DNA of 64,000 nt from Clostridia bacterium (GTDB lineage: Bacteria; Bacillota; Clostridia; Oscillospirales; Acutalibacteraceae), in contig JAFQCT010000010.1 of NCBI GenBank assembly GCA_017399405.1, forward strand, positions 1 to 64,000. The letters are read 5' to 3'. The first letter of the stretch is position 1. The number at the start of each line of letters is the position of its first letter. Position numbers and translations under genes: made by a program. This document shows positions 16,175 through 24,466 of the stretch, one piece after another. Below the pieces are notes generated by a model, which ran no database searches, was not told the DNA's origin, and worked only from the letters and a program-made list of their open reading frames with translations.

Positions 16175-16700
16175 CGCCAGTTAACAGGCAGTTGATGTTA
16201 ACAGTAGGTTTATGGACTAATAACATAAACACTCGCTCAAGTAGTTAAATTGAGAGGGCATAATGGGGTGTACTCCAATATAACATTTCATTATGTACAC
16301 ACAGGAACAGGTGTATAAACTGTGGGTCTTATTCCGCCGATTCAGAAAAGGGATACGGTGTATGTTTTAGGGTGCGAAGACATGTTCCGTAAGACGTTAA
16401 GAGGCTTTGATGACGTTTGTCCTAACTGATTTATCTCAGAAGGATTAAGAATAATAGCCGGGGGTTAGAACTTGCCAGAGATACTGATTTGGATATGGTA
16501 TCAGGGACTACGTAAATACGAGAAATCGTATACCATCAGGGGCAAGGATGATGGTTAAATACGTAACATTAAATGTGAGTCCGCACCGCTTCGACAAAGA
16601 TACAATTCTGTGACGGAAGATGGCTTGTCCTTATTTTATATATAGGGACAAGTCTGCCCATCTCTAAAAACGTGTCCACTGCTCTGGAATAGGGGTTCTT
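16175..16700 (+). ncRNA. candidate large structured RNA (possibly ROOL-like)
   Basis: About 0.5 kb with no open frame, higher GC than its surroundings, and many strong nested hairpins. These include GTTTATG/CATAAAC (16208-16230), CTCAA/TTGAG (16234-16255), GTGTAC/GTACAC (about 16267-16300), AGACGT/ACGTTT (16391-16418), ATGGTAT/ATACCAT enclosing TACG/CGTA (16495-16537), and CTTGTCC/GGACAAG enclosed by GATGG/CCATC (16619-16663). Size, gut-Firmicute origin and position in a mobile element recall ROOL RNAs (about 580 nt, phage/plasmid-borne). I cannot confirm the family from memory of the sequence. Strand is assumed to be that of the downstream relaxase gene. Confidence 0.5.
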
Positions 16701-16730
16701 TATCAGCGGTTGTTACCAACTGCTTTATTT

Positions 16731-16830
16731 TTGAACGCTTTGGCGTTCAATTAACTTAATAACTGTTTGCACACTTTCGCGTGCAAGCCAGTGTTATCTA
16801 TCATAATAATAGTGTGCTCCGCAGGGTGTA
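16731..16830 (+). other. candidate oriT for the MobV relaxase
   Basis: Just upstream of the relaxase lie a perfect hairpin (TTGAACGC/GCGTTCAA, 16731-16750) and a second hairpin (TTGCAC/GTGCAA with one mismatch inside, about 16768-16786). TAGTGTG follows at 16810-16816. TAGTGTG is, as I recall, the core at which pMV158-type MobV relaxases nick. Position and hairpins fit an oriT, but the base after the nick differs from pMV158 (C instead of T). Confidence 0.5.
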
Positions 16831-16998
16831 TGTTTTTATGGTTAATGTTAACCACTTTATATTTTTTATATTAATGTTTTAATTTTTTGTTTTTTGTTTT
16901 TATTTTTCAACTGCATGGTTGTTAACTTATTTTTTTATTTTGTATTGCTTAATGTTTAACTTATTTACTTTTATTTTTTATGAAAGGATTTGATTCGT
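16831..16998 (+). other. T-rich leader before relaxase gene
   Basis: AT-rich spacer with an imperfect GGTTAATGTTAACC palindrome at 16839-16852, then long T-rich runs. No gene seen. The palindrome is a possible autoregulatory site of the relaxase. Confidence 0.4.
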
Positions 16999-18498
16999 AT
17001 GAGGACTAAGTCAATAAGTGGTCACTTCTCCCATAAGTATTATATTAACCACAATAATAGAATTGGTAAAAACTTATCATCAAACATAGATACCAGCCGA
17101 ACAAAAAATAACTATAACAAAGTAACGGCTGGTTCTAAAAACTGTGAAGGTGTTTACTGTGCCTGCATCGAGGAGATATTTTTAAAAATCTTTGAACCGT
17201 CGTGGCAAGAGTATCAACAAAAACAAAGACCGGCAAGACGGTTTAATGGCACTTACTTAGATTACATAAGACAAAAACAATTAGAAGAATCTAAAAATAA
17301 GAATTCTAATTCCAAATCTAAAGTTCCATATGAAGCATATGAAATTATTTTTCAAGTTGGCAACAGTGATGATACTGGCTACAACTCTAACCCGGACGAT
17401 TATGCTAAGGGTTGTGCTTTGATGCGTAAGACTATTGACTATATTTGTAATTTGCCTAATACTGCAGTTATTACTGAAAAAGAATTAAATGACCCTGATT
17501 GGAAGTTACCATTTGATAATGGACTTATAATTTTAAATAATGTAAGTAATGAAGATGAGAGTTCTCCTCACATACATGTAACCCTGATTCCAGTTGCATC
17601 ATCAACCAGAGGTTGTAAAGTTCAAAATTCTTTAAGTCGTTGTTTTGAAAATATGGGTTATCCAACAACTTATACTTATGCATTAGATGAAAAGGGGAAT
17701 CGCATTCCCAAAAGGGATAAGGAAGGATGCATTGTTACAGATGCTCAGGGTAATGTTGTATATAAAAAGGAAGTTGATAAAAAAGGTGTCCTTGATTGGA
17801 TTAGTGATATACAGGAGTATATTGAATACGAGATGGATGTTTCTTATGGTTGGAAAAGAGCCGAGCCCACAGGAAGCAAGCGTAAACATATGAGCGTTCA
17901 GGAGTATAAGGAATATGCTAATTCATTATCACAAATGAAAAAAGAAATCAATCATTCTTATGATGAGTATCAAACATTTAATAATAAGTTCTATGAGTCA
18001 ATATCAAAAAACAATTATAATTTAGATTACTTCAAAAGCAAAGAAATGTCTAATCTGTGGGAGCAATATAAAACCGTAAGTTCTGATTTCTGGGATTGGT
18101 ATAAAAGAGAAAAGACACTTTTATCTGTAACTCGTAAAAGCATTAAAACCCCAGAGGAGCAACGAAGATTAGAATTGCATTATATAAATCAGTTGTTATT
18201 TAGAAGCAATAGTTTATTAGAAATAATAATTCTTCTGATTGCAAAATTGATTATCTCATTAAAAGAAAGAGAGAACTATGACAACCAGATTAAATTAGTT
18301 ATAAAAAAACAAAATGAATTAAAACAACTTGCTAAGGATATGAGTACCAAAAATGCTGCAGTACGAAAGTCATTAAAAGATAATCATTGTCATGAAGAAC
18401 TAATTAAAGAAATGCAGGTTCTCAAAGATAAACTAATACAAGAATATGATGATTATGAACGCAAACAATTGGATGATATTTTTCATGTGTTTGATTAA
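16999..18498 (+). CDS. MobV-type (Mob/Pre) relaxase
   Basis: 499 aa. The N-terminus has SISGHFSHKYYINHNNRIG, matching the motif with HNxR in Mob/Pre proteins and the following S-R/D-rich segment. The metal-binding HxH block is SPHIHVTLIPV. WKRAEPTGSKRKHMSVQEY matches the conserved end of the catalytic domain. The C-terminal half is long coiled coil with one hydrophobic patch (LLEIIILLIAKLIISL). Relaxases nick oriT and stay bound to the 5' end for transfer. ATG 16999 follows GAAAGGA by 10 bp; a TTG at 16990 is less likely. The element lacks its own mating-pore genes in this window, so it is mobilizable rather than self-transmissible. Confidence 0.88.
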   Translation: MRTKSISGHFSHKYYINHNNRIGKNLSSNIDTSRTKNNYNKVTAGSKNCEGVYCACIEEIFLKIFEPSWQEYQQKQRPARRFNGTYLDYIRQKQLEESKNKNSNSKSKVPYEAYEIIFQVGNSDDTGYNSNPDDYAKGCALMRKTIDYICNLPNTAVITEKELNDPDWKLPFDNGLIILNNVSNEDESSPHIHVTLIPVASSTRGCKVQNSLSRCFENMGYPTTYTYALDEKGNRIPKRDKEGCIVTDAQGNVVYKKEVDKKGVLDWISDIQEYIEYEMDVSYGWKRAEPTGSKRKHMSVQEYKEYANSLSQMKKEINHSYDEYQTFNNKFYESISKNNYNLDYFKSKEMSNLWEQYKTVSSDFWDWYKREKTLLSVTRKSIKTPEEQRRLELHYINQLLFRSNSLLEIIILLIAKLIISLKERENYDNQIKLVIKKQNELKQLAKDMSTKNAAVRKSLKDNHCHEELIKEMQVLKDKLIQEYDDYERKQLDDIFHVFD

Positions 18499-18501
18499 AA
18501 A

Positions 18502-18534
18502 TAACCGCCCAAGTTTCAATAACTTAGGCGGTTA
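18502..18534 (+). terminator. terminator of the relaxase gene
   Basis: Stem TAACCGCC.AAGTT with AACTT.GGCGGTTA (one mismatch), loop 5 nt, starting 3 bp after the stop. Confidence 0.75.
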
Positions 18535-18599
18535 ATCTATTATATTCACCATTATCTGTCATACTTTTTGTAGAAACTTAAAGAAAAGAGGTGAATAAA

Positions 18600-18941
18600 A
18601 TGAATACAAAAGAATATGTTAAAATTGCTGAATTACTAAATGAATTCTGTATTCCAAAACATCTTCTCGGATATCGAATGATTTTAAATGCAATATACAT
18701 TCTATCTCAGGACCCAAACATTTCTGTGATAGAGTTGTATGAAAAAGTAGCCGAAATGAATAACTCAAATGTGTCTCGCACTGAACGTGCTATCAGATAT
18801 GCAATCGAAGCGGCGTATGAAAATTGTAAAATGTATAACATTAATACATTCAAAAGAGTTTCTTTTGCTAATGGAAAACCATCAAACCACGAATTCTTGA
18901 AGGCACTGTGTTTTGAATACGAACTCTCACAAGTTTGCTAG
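18600..18941 (+). CDS. free-standing Spo0A C-terminal (effector) domain protein
   Basis: 113 aa that match only the DNA-binding domain of the sporulation master regulator Spo0A. The landmarks are IAELLNEFCIPKHLLGYRM, LYEKVAEM, SRTERAIRYAIEAA and GKPSNHEFLKALC. The receiver domain is absent by design: the start at 18600 has AGAGGTG upstream. The protein may compete with host Spo0A at 0A boxes or regulate element genes. It follows the relaxase and is transcribed alone, ending near a bidirectional terminator. Orphan Spo0A_C proteins are known on mobile elements of Clostridia; the targets here are unknown. Confidence 0.85.
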   Translation: MNTKEYVKIAELLNEFCIPKHLLGYRMILNAIYILSQDPNISVIELYEKVAEMNNSNVSRTERAIRYAIEAAYENCKMYNINTFKRVSFANGKPSNHEFLKALCFEYELSQVC

Positions 18942-18991
18942 CCTTTTAACTGTTTGAATCAACACAAGTGTAGCCATTAATCAAAGCATAG

Positions 18992-19023
18992 AAAAAGACA
19001 GAGAATTAAGAATTCTCTGTCTT
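18992..19023. terminator. bidirectional terminator between convergent genes
   Basis: Stem AAAAAGACAGAGAATT with AATTCTCTGTCTTT, loop AAG, flanked by A and T runs. It serves both the Spo0A-domain gene and the minus-strand gene at 19032. Confidence 0.85.
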
Positions 19024-19031
19024 TATGTTTT

Positions 19032-19322
19032 TTATGAGTTCTTGCCAGCAATAAATGTTTCTGTGGCTGATTCAATCAAGAAAATATCAAATTCTGCAAT
19101 ATCGATAATCTCTGTTAGATTTGCTTCTAAAAAGTTATCTGTAGAATTTGGGTTGAAATTTTCTATAGTTTCTCCTAAATAATGAGTTATAATGCCATAG
19201 CCATCTTTCTGAATGTAATATGACATTACTTTCCTATCATTCTCTGGAATTAATAAAACATAGTATTTTTCACCATTAACTTCATATGTTCTTCTTTCGA
19301 TTGAAATTGTTTCTTTTGTCAT
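19032..19322 (-). CDS. small hypothetical protein (beta-rich, DUF6061-like?)
   Basis: 96 aa. ATG 19322 follows AAAGGAG; longer in-frame starts lie inside the upstream gene. The pattern TISIERRTYEVNGEKYYVLLIPEND suggests a beta-sheet fold, with an acidic C-terminal half (DIAEFDIFLIE). It probably shares a transcript with the LRR gene upstream (40 bp gap). I do not recognise the family with confidence. Confidence 0.6.
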   Translation of the reverse strand: MTKETISIERRTYEVNGEKYYVLLIPENDRKVMSYYIQKDGYGIITHYLGETIENFNPNSTDNFLEANLTEIIDIAEFDIFLIESATETFIAGKNS

Positions 19323-19362
19323 AATATAAAACTCCTTTAAATTTATTTTGTATAGTGAAAAA

Positions 19363-20133
19363 TTAAAACAGGGGAGTTTCATAATCACATGCACCTTTAG
19401 GTGCGGTAACGCTTTTAAGCGCTTCGCAACCTTCAAAAGCTAAGTAACCGATATGAGTAATGCTATCAGGCAATACAACATCTGTCAATTCAGTATTGTC
19501 CTTGAAAGCAAATGACGCAATCGTTGTAGTACCTTCTTTAACTTTATATGTATTTTTAACCTCTTTAGCTGTTACCAGACATTTGCCAACATAAAGAACG
19601 CCATCCTCCCAGTTAGAATTGTTGTTATAAAAGGCTGTGTTATCAAAAACATCTTTATTTAAGAGACATGAAGTTCCGGGCATATTAATTTTTTCTAGTT
19701 GCGTACATCCATCAAAAGCTTTATCTAATATAATCATTATGTCGTTCAAAAGAGAGACTGATTTAAGTGAAGTGCAGTTGGCAAAACTACACTCTTCTAT
19801 AACATTCACGCTGGATGGAATATTGATAGTTTTTAAGTTTTTGCAGTTTCTAAATGCATTCTTTCTAATGTTTTTTAACTGTTTAGGCAGAGTAACACGC
19901 TCAATGCTGTCGTTATTCTCAAAAGCAGACTCTCCAATGTCACCAATAAGAAATCCATTAATTTTATCAGGTAAAAAAACATTTTTTTGAGTTGTTTTAA
20001 CTTCTGTAATAATAATTTCTTTTTGTCTGATAAGGACTTCTTTATTGTCCTTGTTTGTTTTGCTGTATCCACGAATAATAGTTTTGTATGATATTAAATT
20101 TTGGTTTATTGTTTTTTTTATTATTTTTTGCAT
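19363..20133 (-). CDS. cytoplasmic BspA-type leucine-rich repeat protein
   Basis: 256 aa with about six LRR_5 repeats of the form IGESAFENNDSIERVTLP, IRKNAFRNCKNLKTINIP, IEECSFANCTSLKSVSLL and IGYLAFEGCEALKSV. There is no signal peptide, so unlike surface BspA proteins it is probably intracellular and mediates protein-protein contacts. ATG 20133 has AAAGGAG upstream. A related, shorter LRR protein is at 36224. Confidence 0.85.
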   Translation of the reverse strand: MQKIIKKTINQNLISYKTIIRGYSKTNKDNKEVLIRQKEIIITEVKTTQKNVFLPDKINGFLIGDIGESAFENNDSIERVTLPKQLKNIRKNAFRNCKNLKTINIPSSVNVIEECSFANCTSLKSVSLLNDIMIILDKAFDGCTQLEKINMPGTSCLLNKDVFDNTAFYNNNSNWEDGVLYVGKCLVTAKEVKNTYKVKEGTTTIASFAFKDNTELTDVVLPDSITHIGYLAFEGCEALKSVTAPKGACDYETPLF

Positions 20134-20297
20134 AATATTGACTCCTTTTAAATTAGATTTTGTTTTTGTTTAAGATTTTTTATTTTTTTGTCTGCAGTAT
20201 CACATTGTATTCGCCTCATTTCGTCAATGAAATTAATACAAATATGACAGATTTTAATTAAAATAAATTTTTATATATAAAAACTAAGATAAATAAT

Positions 20298-20326
20298 AAA
20301 AAGTTCCACAGCCGTGGAACTTTTTT
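20298..20326. terminator. bidirectional terminator hairpin
   Basis: Stem AAAAAGTTCCAC (20298-20309) with 20314-20325, loop AGCC, T6 run. It probably insulates the replication genes from read-through between the divergent units. Confidence 0.75.
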
Positions 20327-20393
20327 ACTGTGTTTTTTATCAAGTGAACAACATTTTGAAGATAATCAAAAAAATTATAAAAAATTTCAAAAA

Positions 20394-20410
20394 AGTGGAC
20401 CAAGTTCGTC
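20394..20410 (+). promoter_or_regulatory. repeated GGACC motif, copy 1
   Basis: AGTGGACCAAGTTCGTC preceded by TTTCAAAA. A copy differing at one base lies at 20941-20957, also in front of a gene. The GGAC..GTC arms form a small inverted repeat. Confidence 0.5.
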
Positions 20411-20473
20411 GAGAAAAACGGTAAATAAGGTGTAGGCAAAAGGATAAGAATTTTTAAGAGGAGGATTTATGTT

Positions 20474-20893
20474 GTGTATATTAATTCTACAGAAATCGTT
20501 AATTTAGAAGAAAGATGGAATGTTATAACAAATTTATCGTTAGAACATACTCCTATAAATGACAAAGTCTTTTGTTCTCTCATTCGTGACACTTTTCGCA
20601 TTTTAAGCACTTTTGATGAATGTACAACAATTCCAAAGAGTATATCTCGAGTGCTTATTTTGATGGCGGAATTTGCATCATATTCTCTTATGTCCGAGGA
20701 CAATAAAGGACTCGACACCGTTGTAATACATATGATTACAATACAATTGCTTTGGAGTTTTACAAACGGATTTCAAACAAGTGGTTCATCCTATCCAAAA
20801 TTGAAAATGCACGATGATTTTAATGTGAAATACATCAACGTGGAGACAAATGACTTGTTAAACCTACAAATCGATACAGAATGTTTGTTCTAA
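20474..20893 (+). CDS. hypothetical protein, first gene of replication region
   Basis: 139 aa, mostly helical, starting at GTG with AGAGGAGG 9 bp upstream; a nearby ATG at 20469 reads into an early stop. The sequence (SRVLILMAEFASYSLMSEDN, HMITIQLLWSF) has no motif I know and no signal peptide. It lies between two copies of the GGACC motif. Confidence 0.55.
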   Translation: MYINSTEIVNLEERWNVITNLSLEHTPINDKVFCSLIRDTFRILSTFDECTTIPKSISRVLILMAEFASYSLMSEDNKGLDTVVIHMITIQLLWSFTNGFQTSGSSYPKLKMHDDFNVKYINVETNDLLNLQIDTECLF

Positions 20894-20940
20894 TTTTTAT
20901 AATTTATATTTTTTTTGCATATTTTATAATTTTTTCAAAA

Positions 20941-20957
20941 AGTGGACCAACTTCGTC
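20941..20957 (+). promoter_or_regulatory. repeated GGACC motif, copy 2
   Basis: AGTGGACCAACTTCGTC, followed by CAG so that GGAC and GTCC form a perfect 4-bp inverted repeat. It is 40 bp before the gene at 20997 and is the twin of 20394-20410. Confidence 0.5.
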
Positions 20958-20996
20958 CAGTTAATCGATAAAGAATTTATGTGAGGTGAAAGCACG

Positions 20997-21278
20997 ATGC
21001 TTGAATTTGATTCGTTTACAGTATGCGGTGCAGAAAAAGAATTAACAGGGTTAAATGTAAATATTTATATGCCGACAGCAAAAGATGATGACTACCATAA
21101 AATCAAGCCATACTTATGGACTGAAAGCAATATAGGTTATGGTTTGGTATATATCAAAAATGATTATAAATTCCCTAATGATGTTGAAGAATGGATTGTT
21201 AAAAATTATGATGTTTTACTTAGGCATTGGAATTGTGAAATCACAGATAAAGAAACTTTGAATATTTTATCAGAATGA
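20997..21278 (+). CDS. hypothetical protein in replication operon
   Basis: 93 aa with GTGAGGTG upstream. Acidic, with several Trp/Tyr residues (WTESNIGYGLVYIKNDYKFP, EEWIVKNYDVLLRHWN). First gene of a run of closely spaced genes leading to the helicase and primase. No family recognised. Confidence 0.55.
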   Translation: MLEFDSFTVCGAEKELTGLNVNIYMPTAKDDDYHKIKPYLWTESNIGYGLVYIKNDYKFPNDVEEWIVKNYDVLLRHWNCEITDKETLNILSE

Positions 21279-21296
21279 TAAAAGGAGGATATAACT

Positions 21297-21842
21297 ATGC
21301 CCAAAATGATTTTAATTGCTCACAACAAACATCTCCACTCAACTCGTTGCGGAGCAAACTTAACCTTTTTTCATTTTGTTCAAAAGGTTATTGACGAGGG
21401 TAAAAGCTTTTATATTTATGACCCACCTGCAGAAAATCAGCCACGAATAGAAGAAGTTCCAAAATTCTTTCGTGCATATCTCAATGGTAAAATCAAAGAC
21501 ATACCATTTTATGAAGCACTAGAAGATGTTGCTTTGCTTGGCGCAAATATTTGGTGGACATGTTATGATAGATACACAGGTGGAGAATTCGAAAGAATGG
21601 TTGCTGAAATGAAAAAGATTTCAGAAGAATGCAATGTTGATGTTGTGTTATGGACAAAACACTACTTCATAAAAAAACGAATGAATATAACCGACTTTCA
21701 ACGAGAGAAAAGTACTATCGGCAATGTAGAAAAGTATTTTGATATTATCTATGCAGTTGACCCAGTTAAAACATTAAAAGGTTGTGTAGTGCGAGTACTT
21801 AAAAACAATTTCGGTGAGTTGTCCGAGCATTATATAGATTAA
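21297..21842 (+). CDS. hypothetical protein (possible RecA-fold relative) in replication operon
   Basis: 181 aa with AAAGGAGG upstream. Alternating strands and helices (PKMILIAHNKHLHST, SFYIYDPP, VALLGANIWWTCYDRYTG, NVDVVLWTKHYF, FDIIYAVDP) suggest an alpha/beta nucleotide-fold domain, perhaps a degenerate RecA/KaiC-like fold. No Walker A is present. Spaced 18 bp and 10 bp from its neighbours. Confidence 0.55.
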   Translation: MPKMILIAHNKHLHSTRCGANLTFFHFVQKVIDEGKSFYIYDPPAENQPRIEEVPKFFRAYLNGKIKDIPFYEALEDVALLGANIWWTCYDRYTGGEFERMVAEMKKISEECNVDVVLWTKHYFIKKRMNITDFQREKSTIGNVEKYFDIIYAVDPVKTLKGCVVRVLKNNFGELSEHYID

Positions 21843-21852
21843 AGGAGTTAAG

Positions 21853-22668
21853 ATGATGGAATACTATAAACTTAAAAAGTACTACGATTGGCTTGATGTC
21901 ATAAAAGAACAAGTTACTGATGATATGTTTGAAACATTGGTTTTAGATATGATTTTTGATTGTATCTTTGATGACTATGATGTTAAAGTTCTCGGGTGTG
22001 ATACAACTTTTGATAATATTAAAATTTATACTCTTAAAATAAAATTTATGAGCAAAGAAGTCTATTTGGTAATCAACCCTGATTGTAAGACTTTAGATGA
22101 GAATTTGTTCCCTGATGATAAATATATGATTGCTAATAAAGATAGAGCAACTTTAGCTTCGCTCTTGAATCACATGAATCATTGTTCATATGATGATGTT
22201 CCTGATAACATTAAATGGCTAATTCCTGTTTTATCAGACTTTAATAAAGAAGAATTGAAAAAAATTGCAAATTTTTATTGTTATAGTGCATTGAAGAATT
22301 TCTATAAATTTCACGGAGTCTTAAGTGAGAACCATAGCGAGTATTATGAAAAACTGAAAAAATTGTTTTATAAGGCCGAAGACTATACAATTGAAAAGCT
22401 TATAGAAGAAAAGTATATGAACAGTAAAAAAGATTGGAATAAAACAACAGGCGAAATAAAATTGACTGGTGAAAAAGGTGGGAATTTAACTTGCTATTGT
22501 AGTTCACCTATGGAAAACTATGTGAATTTTATAGTGCTTAAACCATGCAATCCTTTTCAGGTGTTTTTGACCCCTAAAAGCAACATTGAAAGATTTGCTG
22601 AAGAAATCGTTACGATAATAAAAGCAGTTAAAGAAGATAGGAGGATATTATGCGAAATTTCAGAATAG
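21853..22668 (+). CDS. hypothetical protein upstream of DnaB-like helicase
   Basis: 271 aa, with tandem ATGs at 21853 and 21856 after AAAGGAG; the second has the better spacing. Acidic helical protein (LKKYYDWLDVIKEQVTDDM) with a C-terminal beta-rich part. Its end overlaps the helicase gene by 19 bp, so translation is coupled and it may be a loader or regulator of the helicase; no motif supports this directly. Confidence 0.55.
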   Translation: MMEYYKLKKYYDWLDVIKEQVTDDMFETLVLDMIFDCIFDDYDVKVLGCDTTFDNIKIYTLKIKFMSKEVYLVINPDCKTLDENLFPDDKYMIANKDRATLASLLNHMNHCSYDDVPDNIKWLIPVLSDFNKEELKKIANFYCYSALKNFYKFHGVLSENHSEYYEKLKKLFYKAEDYTIEKLIEEKYMNSKKDWNKTTGEIKLTGEKGGNLTCYCSSPMENYVNFIVLKPCNPFQVFLTPKSNIERFAEEIVTIIKAVKEDRRILCEISE

Positions 22669-23690
22669 TTGAAGTGGCTTATGAAAAAGCTACACCTGAA
22701 AATAAAAGACTTGTGAGAAAAACAGTAGTTCCAGTTGTAAATAAAGTGAAAGTTACAGAAAAAACTGTTATGTATTTTGATAAACATAAAAATTGTGATA
22801 TTCGTCGTGGTAAGGGTACATCGGCACCCACAAAGGTAAGCGATATTATTGCTTTTGATGTTTTTGAACGAATGAAAAAACTTGCAAGTGATGACTCACA
22901 GGGAAAAGAGCAATATACAGCTATTCCTACAGGGCTTTTAGACCTTGATGAAGTTCTCAGTGGTGGTTTTCACTCTTCAGACCTTATAATTGTTGGCGCT
23001 TGTCCTGCTATGGGTAAAACGAGTTTTGCACTGAATATTGCAAGAAATATTGCAATGAAAGGTAAAAAGGTTCTTTTTTTCTCATTGGAACTGTCAAAAG
23101 AACAATTGGCACGACGAGTAATTTCAACAGAATCACAAATTTCAAGTATTAAACTTATGACCGAGAAGGTAAACCAAACGGAATGGGTAAGATTAGGACT
23201 TGCTTTGCAGAATCTTGCAAATTGTGAACTCTATTTTGATGATACTGCAAACATTACAGTTCCTGAAATAAAAGCCCGAGCACTTCGTATAAAAGATGTT
23301 GATTGCATTGTAATTGATTACCTTCAGCTTATGTTATGTAAAAAACGTAGCAATGGATTTGCACAAATCGCTCGTGAACTTAAAATGATGGCTAAAGAAC
23401 TTAATATTCCTGTTGTGGTTTGTTCGCAGTTGCCACGTAATTTGGCAAGCAATAATGGTGACTACCAACTAAAGCTGACTGACCTCCGTAAATCGGGTTT
23501 TACTGAGCAGGATGCCGATGTTGTTCTTATGCTTCATCGTGAGAATTATTATAAAACAGATGCTGAGTGTGATGATACAAATATTGCAGAGATTATTGTT
23601 GCCAAAAACAGACACGGTTCAACCGAAACAGTAAAAGTTGCGTGGACTCCGGAGTTTACAATGTTTTCAAATATTGAAAACGAAGACTAA
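22650..23690 (+). CDS. DnaB-type replicative helicase lacking the N-terminal domain
   Basis: 346 aa. After a 90-residue unrelated start it has a DnaB_C RecA-like core: IPTGLLDLDEVLSGGFHSSDL, Walker A CPAMGKTSFAL (about 117-127), FSLELSKEQLARR, the Walker B segment DCIVIDYLQLM, NIPVVVCSQLPR and the arginine-finger region LRKSGFTEQDADVV. The hexamer unwinds DNA at a replication fork. The usual ~150-residue DnaB N-terminal domain that contacts primase is missing. The primase two genes downstream is also shortened, suggesting a matched minimal replisome of the element. Confidence 0.9.
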   Translation: MRNFRIVEVAYEKATPENKRLVRKTVVPVVNKVKVTEKTVMYFDKHKNCDIRRGKGTSAPTKVSDIIAFDVFERMKKLASDDSQGKEQYTAIPTGLLDLDEVLSGGFHSSDLIIVGACPAMGKTSFALNIARNIAMKGKKVLFFSLELSKEQLARRVISTESQISSIKLMTEKVNQTEWVRLGLALQNLANCELYFDDTANITVPEIKARALRIKDVDCIVIDYLQLMLCKKRSNGFAQIARELKMMAKELNIPVVVCSQLPRNLASNNGDYQLKLTDLRKSGFTEQDADVVLMLHRENYYKTDAECDDTNIAEIIVAKNRHGSTETVKVAWTPEFTMFSNIENED

Positions 23691-23721
23691 ATTTATTTTT
23701 ATGATAAAAGGAGAAATCAAA

Positions 23722-24405
23722 ATGACAGAAAAATCAAGAAAATCTATTGTAAACAAAATCATAAAAAATCATAAGCACGATGAAAATGTAAAAGCTCAAT
23801 ATCACGCTTATTGGAAAAAGTATTCAATAAGATTATCAATAGTGGCAGTTACATATTTCATTTTCTATGCAATACTCCACGCAGTTTGCAGACCAAAAAT
23901 TTTCAGCGGTTGGCTTTTTGGATTTATTTTTATTGATATTATTGCAGCTTGTACAATGCTTTCTTGTGCATTTATGCAATCAAATTTTTATTTGTCAGAT
24001 GGCAAAAAGTACAATTCTCGTAAAGGAATACTTATGAAAATGCTTTGCTTTTTTGACTCAATGGTGCCAATTATGTATTTGGTAGCATATTTCTTTTATG
24101 ATGTCAAAACAGATAGTCTTACAGCACCAATCTGGAAAATTATATTATATGCACCTTTAGCATTTGGCGTAATGGTCTTAATGGGTGCATATATGAGCAC
24201 AGGTGGAGCGTATTCGTCAGATAAATCTAAAATGACAAAACAAGATTGGGTAACATTGCGTCAGCAACAAGAAATCGCAGGACTTGACCCCGACAAAATG
24301 CCAGTTACACTTTCACCTGAACAAATGAAATCAATGTCAAAAGCCGATTGGTATGAGCTTGGCATGGACTTACAAATCGCAGGATATGATGTGTTTAAGA
24401 AATAG
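23722..24405 (+). CDS. four-helix membrane protein in replication operon
   Basis: 227 aa. Hydrophobic segments at about 35-55, 62-84, 110-130 and 144-166, then a soluble tail (TKQDWVTLRQQQEIAGLDPDKM, then MSKADWYELGMDLQIAGYD) holding two copies of a W-x-x-L/E-G-x-x-x-Q/D-I-A-G motif. ATG 23722 has AAAGGAG. The function is unknown. It may anchor replication proteins at the membrane, because it lies between helicase and primase genes. Confidence 0.6.
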   Translation: MTEKSRKSIVNKIIKNHKHDENVKAQYHAYWKKYSIRLSIVAVTYFIFYAILHAVCRPKIFSGWLFGFIFIDIIAACTMLSCAFMQSNFYLSDGKKYNSRKGILMKMLCFFDSMVPIMYLVAYFFYDVKTDSLTAPIWKIILYAPLAFGVMVLMGAYMSTGGAYSSDKSKMTKQDWVTLRQQQEIAGLDPDKMPVTLSPEQMKSMSKADWYELGMDLQIAGYDVFKK

Positions 24406-24466
24406 ACGATGGAACATATTTGGTACGCTATAAATGTTAATCTTTTTATAAAGAGAGGTGTTTATG

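Larger units (their letters stand above)
20134..20473. other. gene-free divergent region
   Basis: It holds the upstream region of the minus-strand LRR gene, a terminator (20298-20326) and the motif AGTGGACCAAGTTCGTC (20394-20410) that recurs at 20941. No gene seen. Confidence 0.5.

Noticed and set aside
16175-16700. Group II intron
   Set aside because: No GUGYG 5' end, no domain V-like hairpin recognised and no intron-encoded reverse transcriptase.
23638-23721. Longer N-terminus for the membrane protein at 23722
   Set aside because: The extension reads through the end of the helicase gene; the AAAGGAG site points to 23722.
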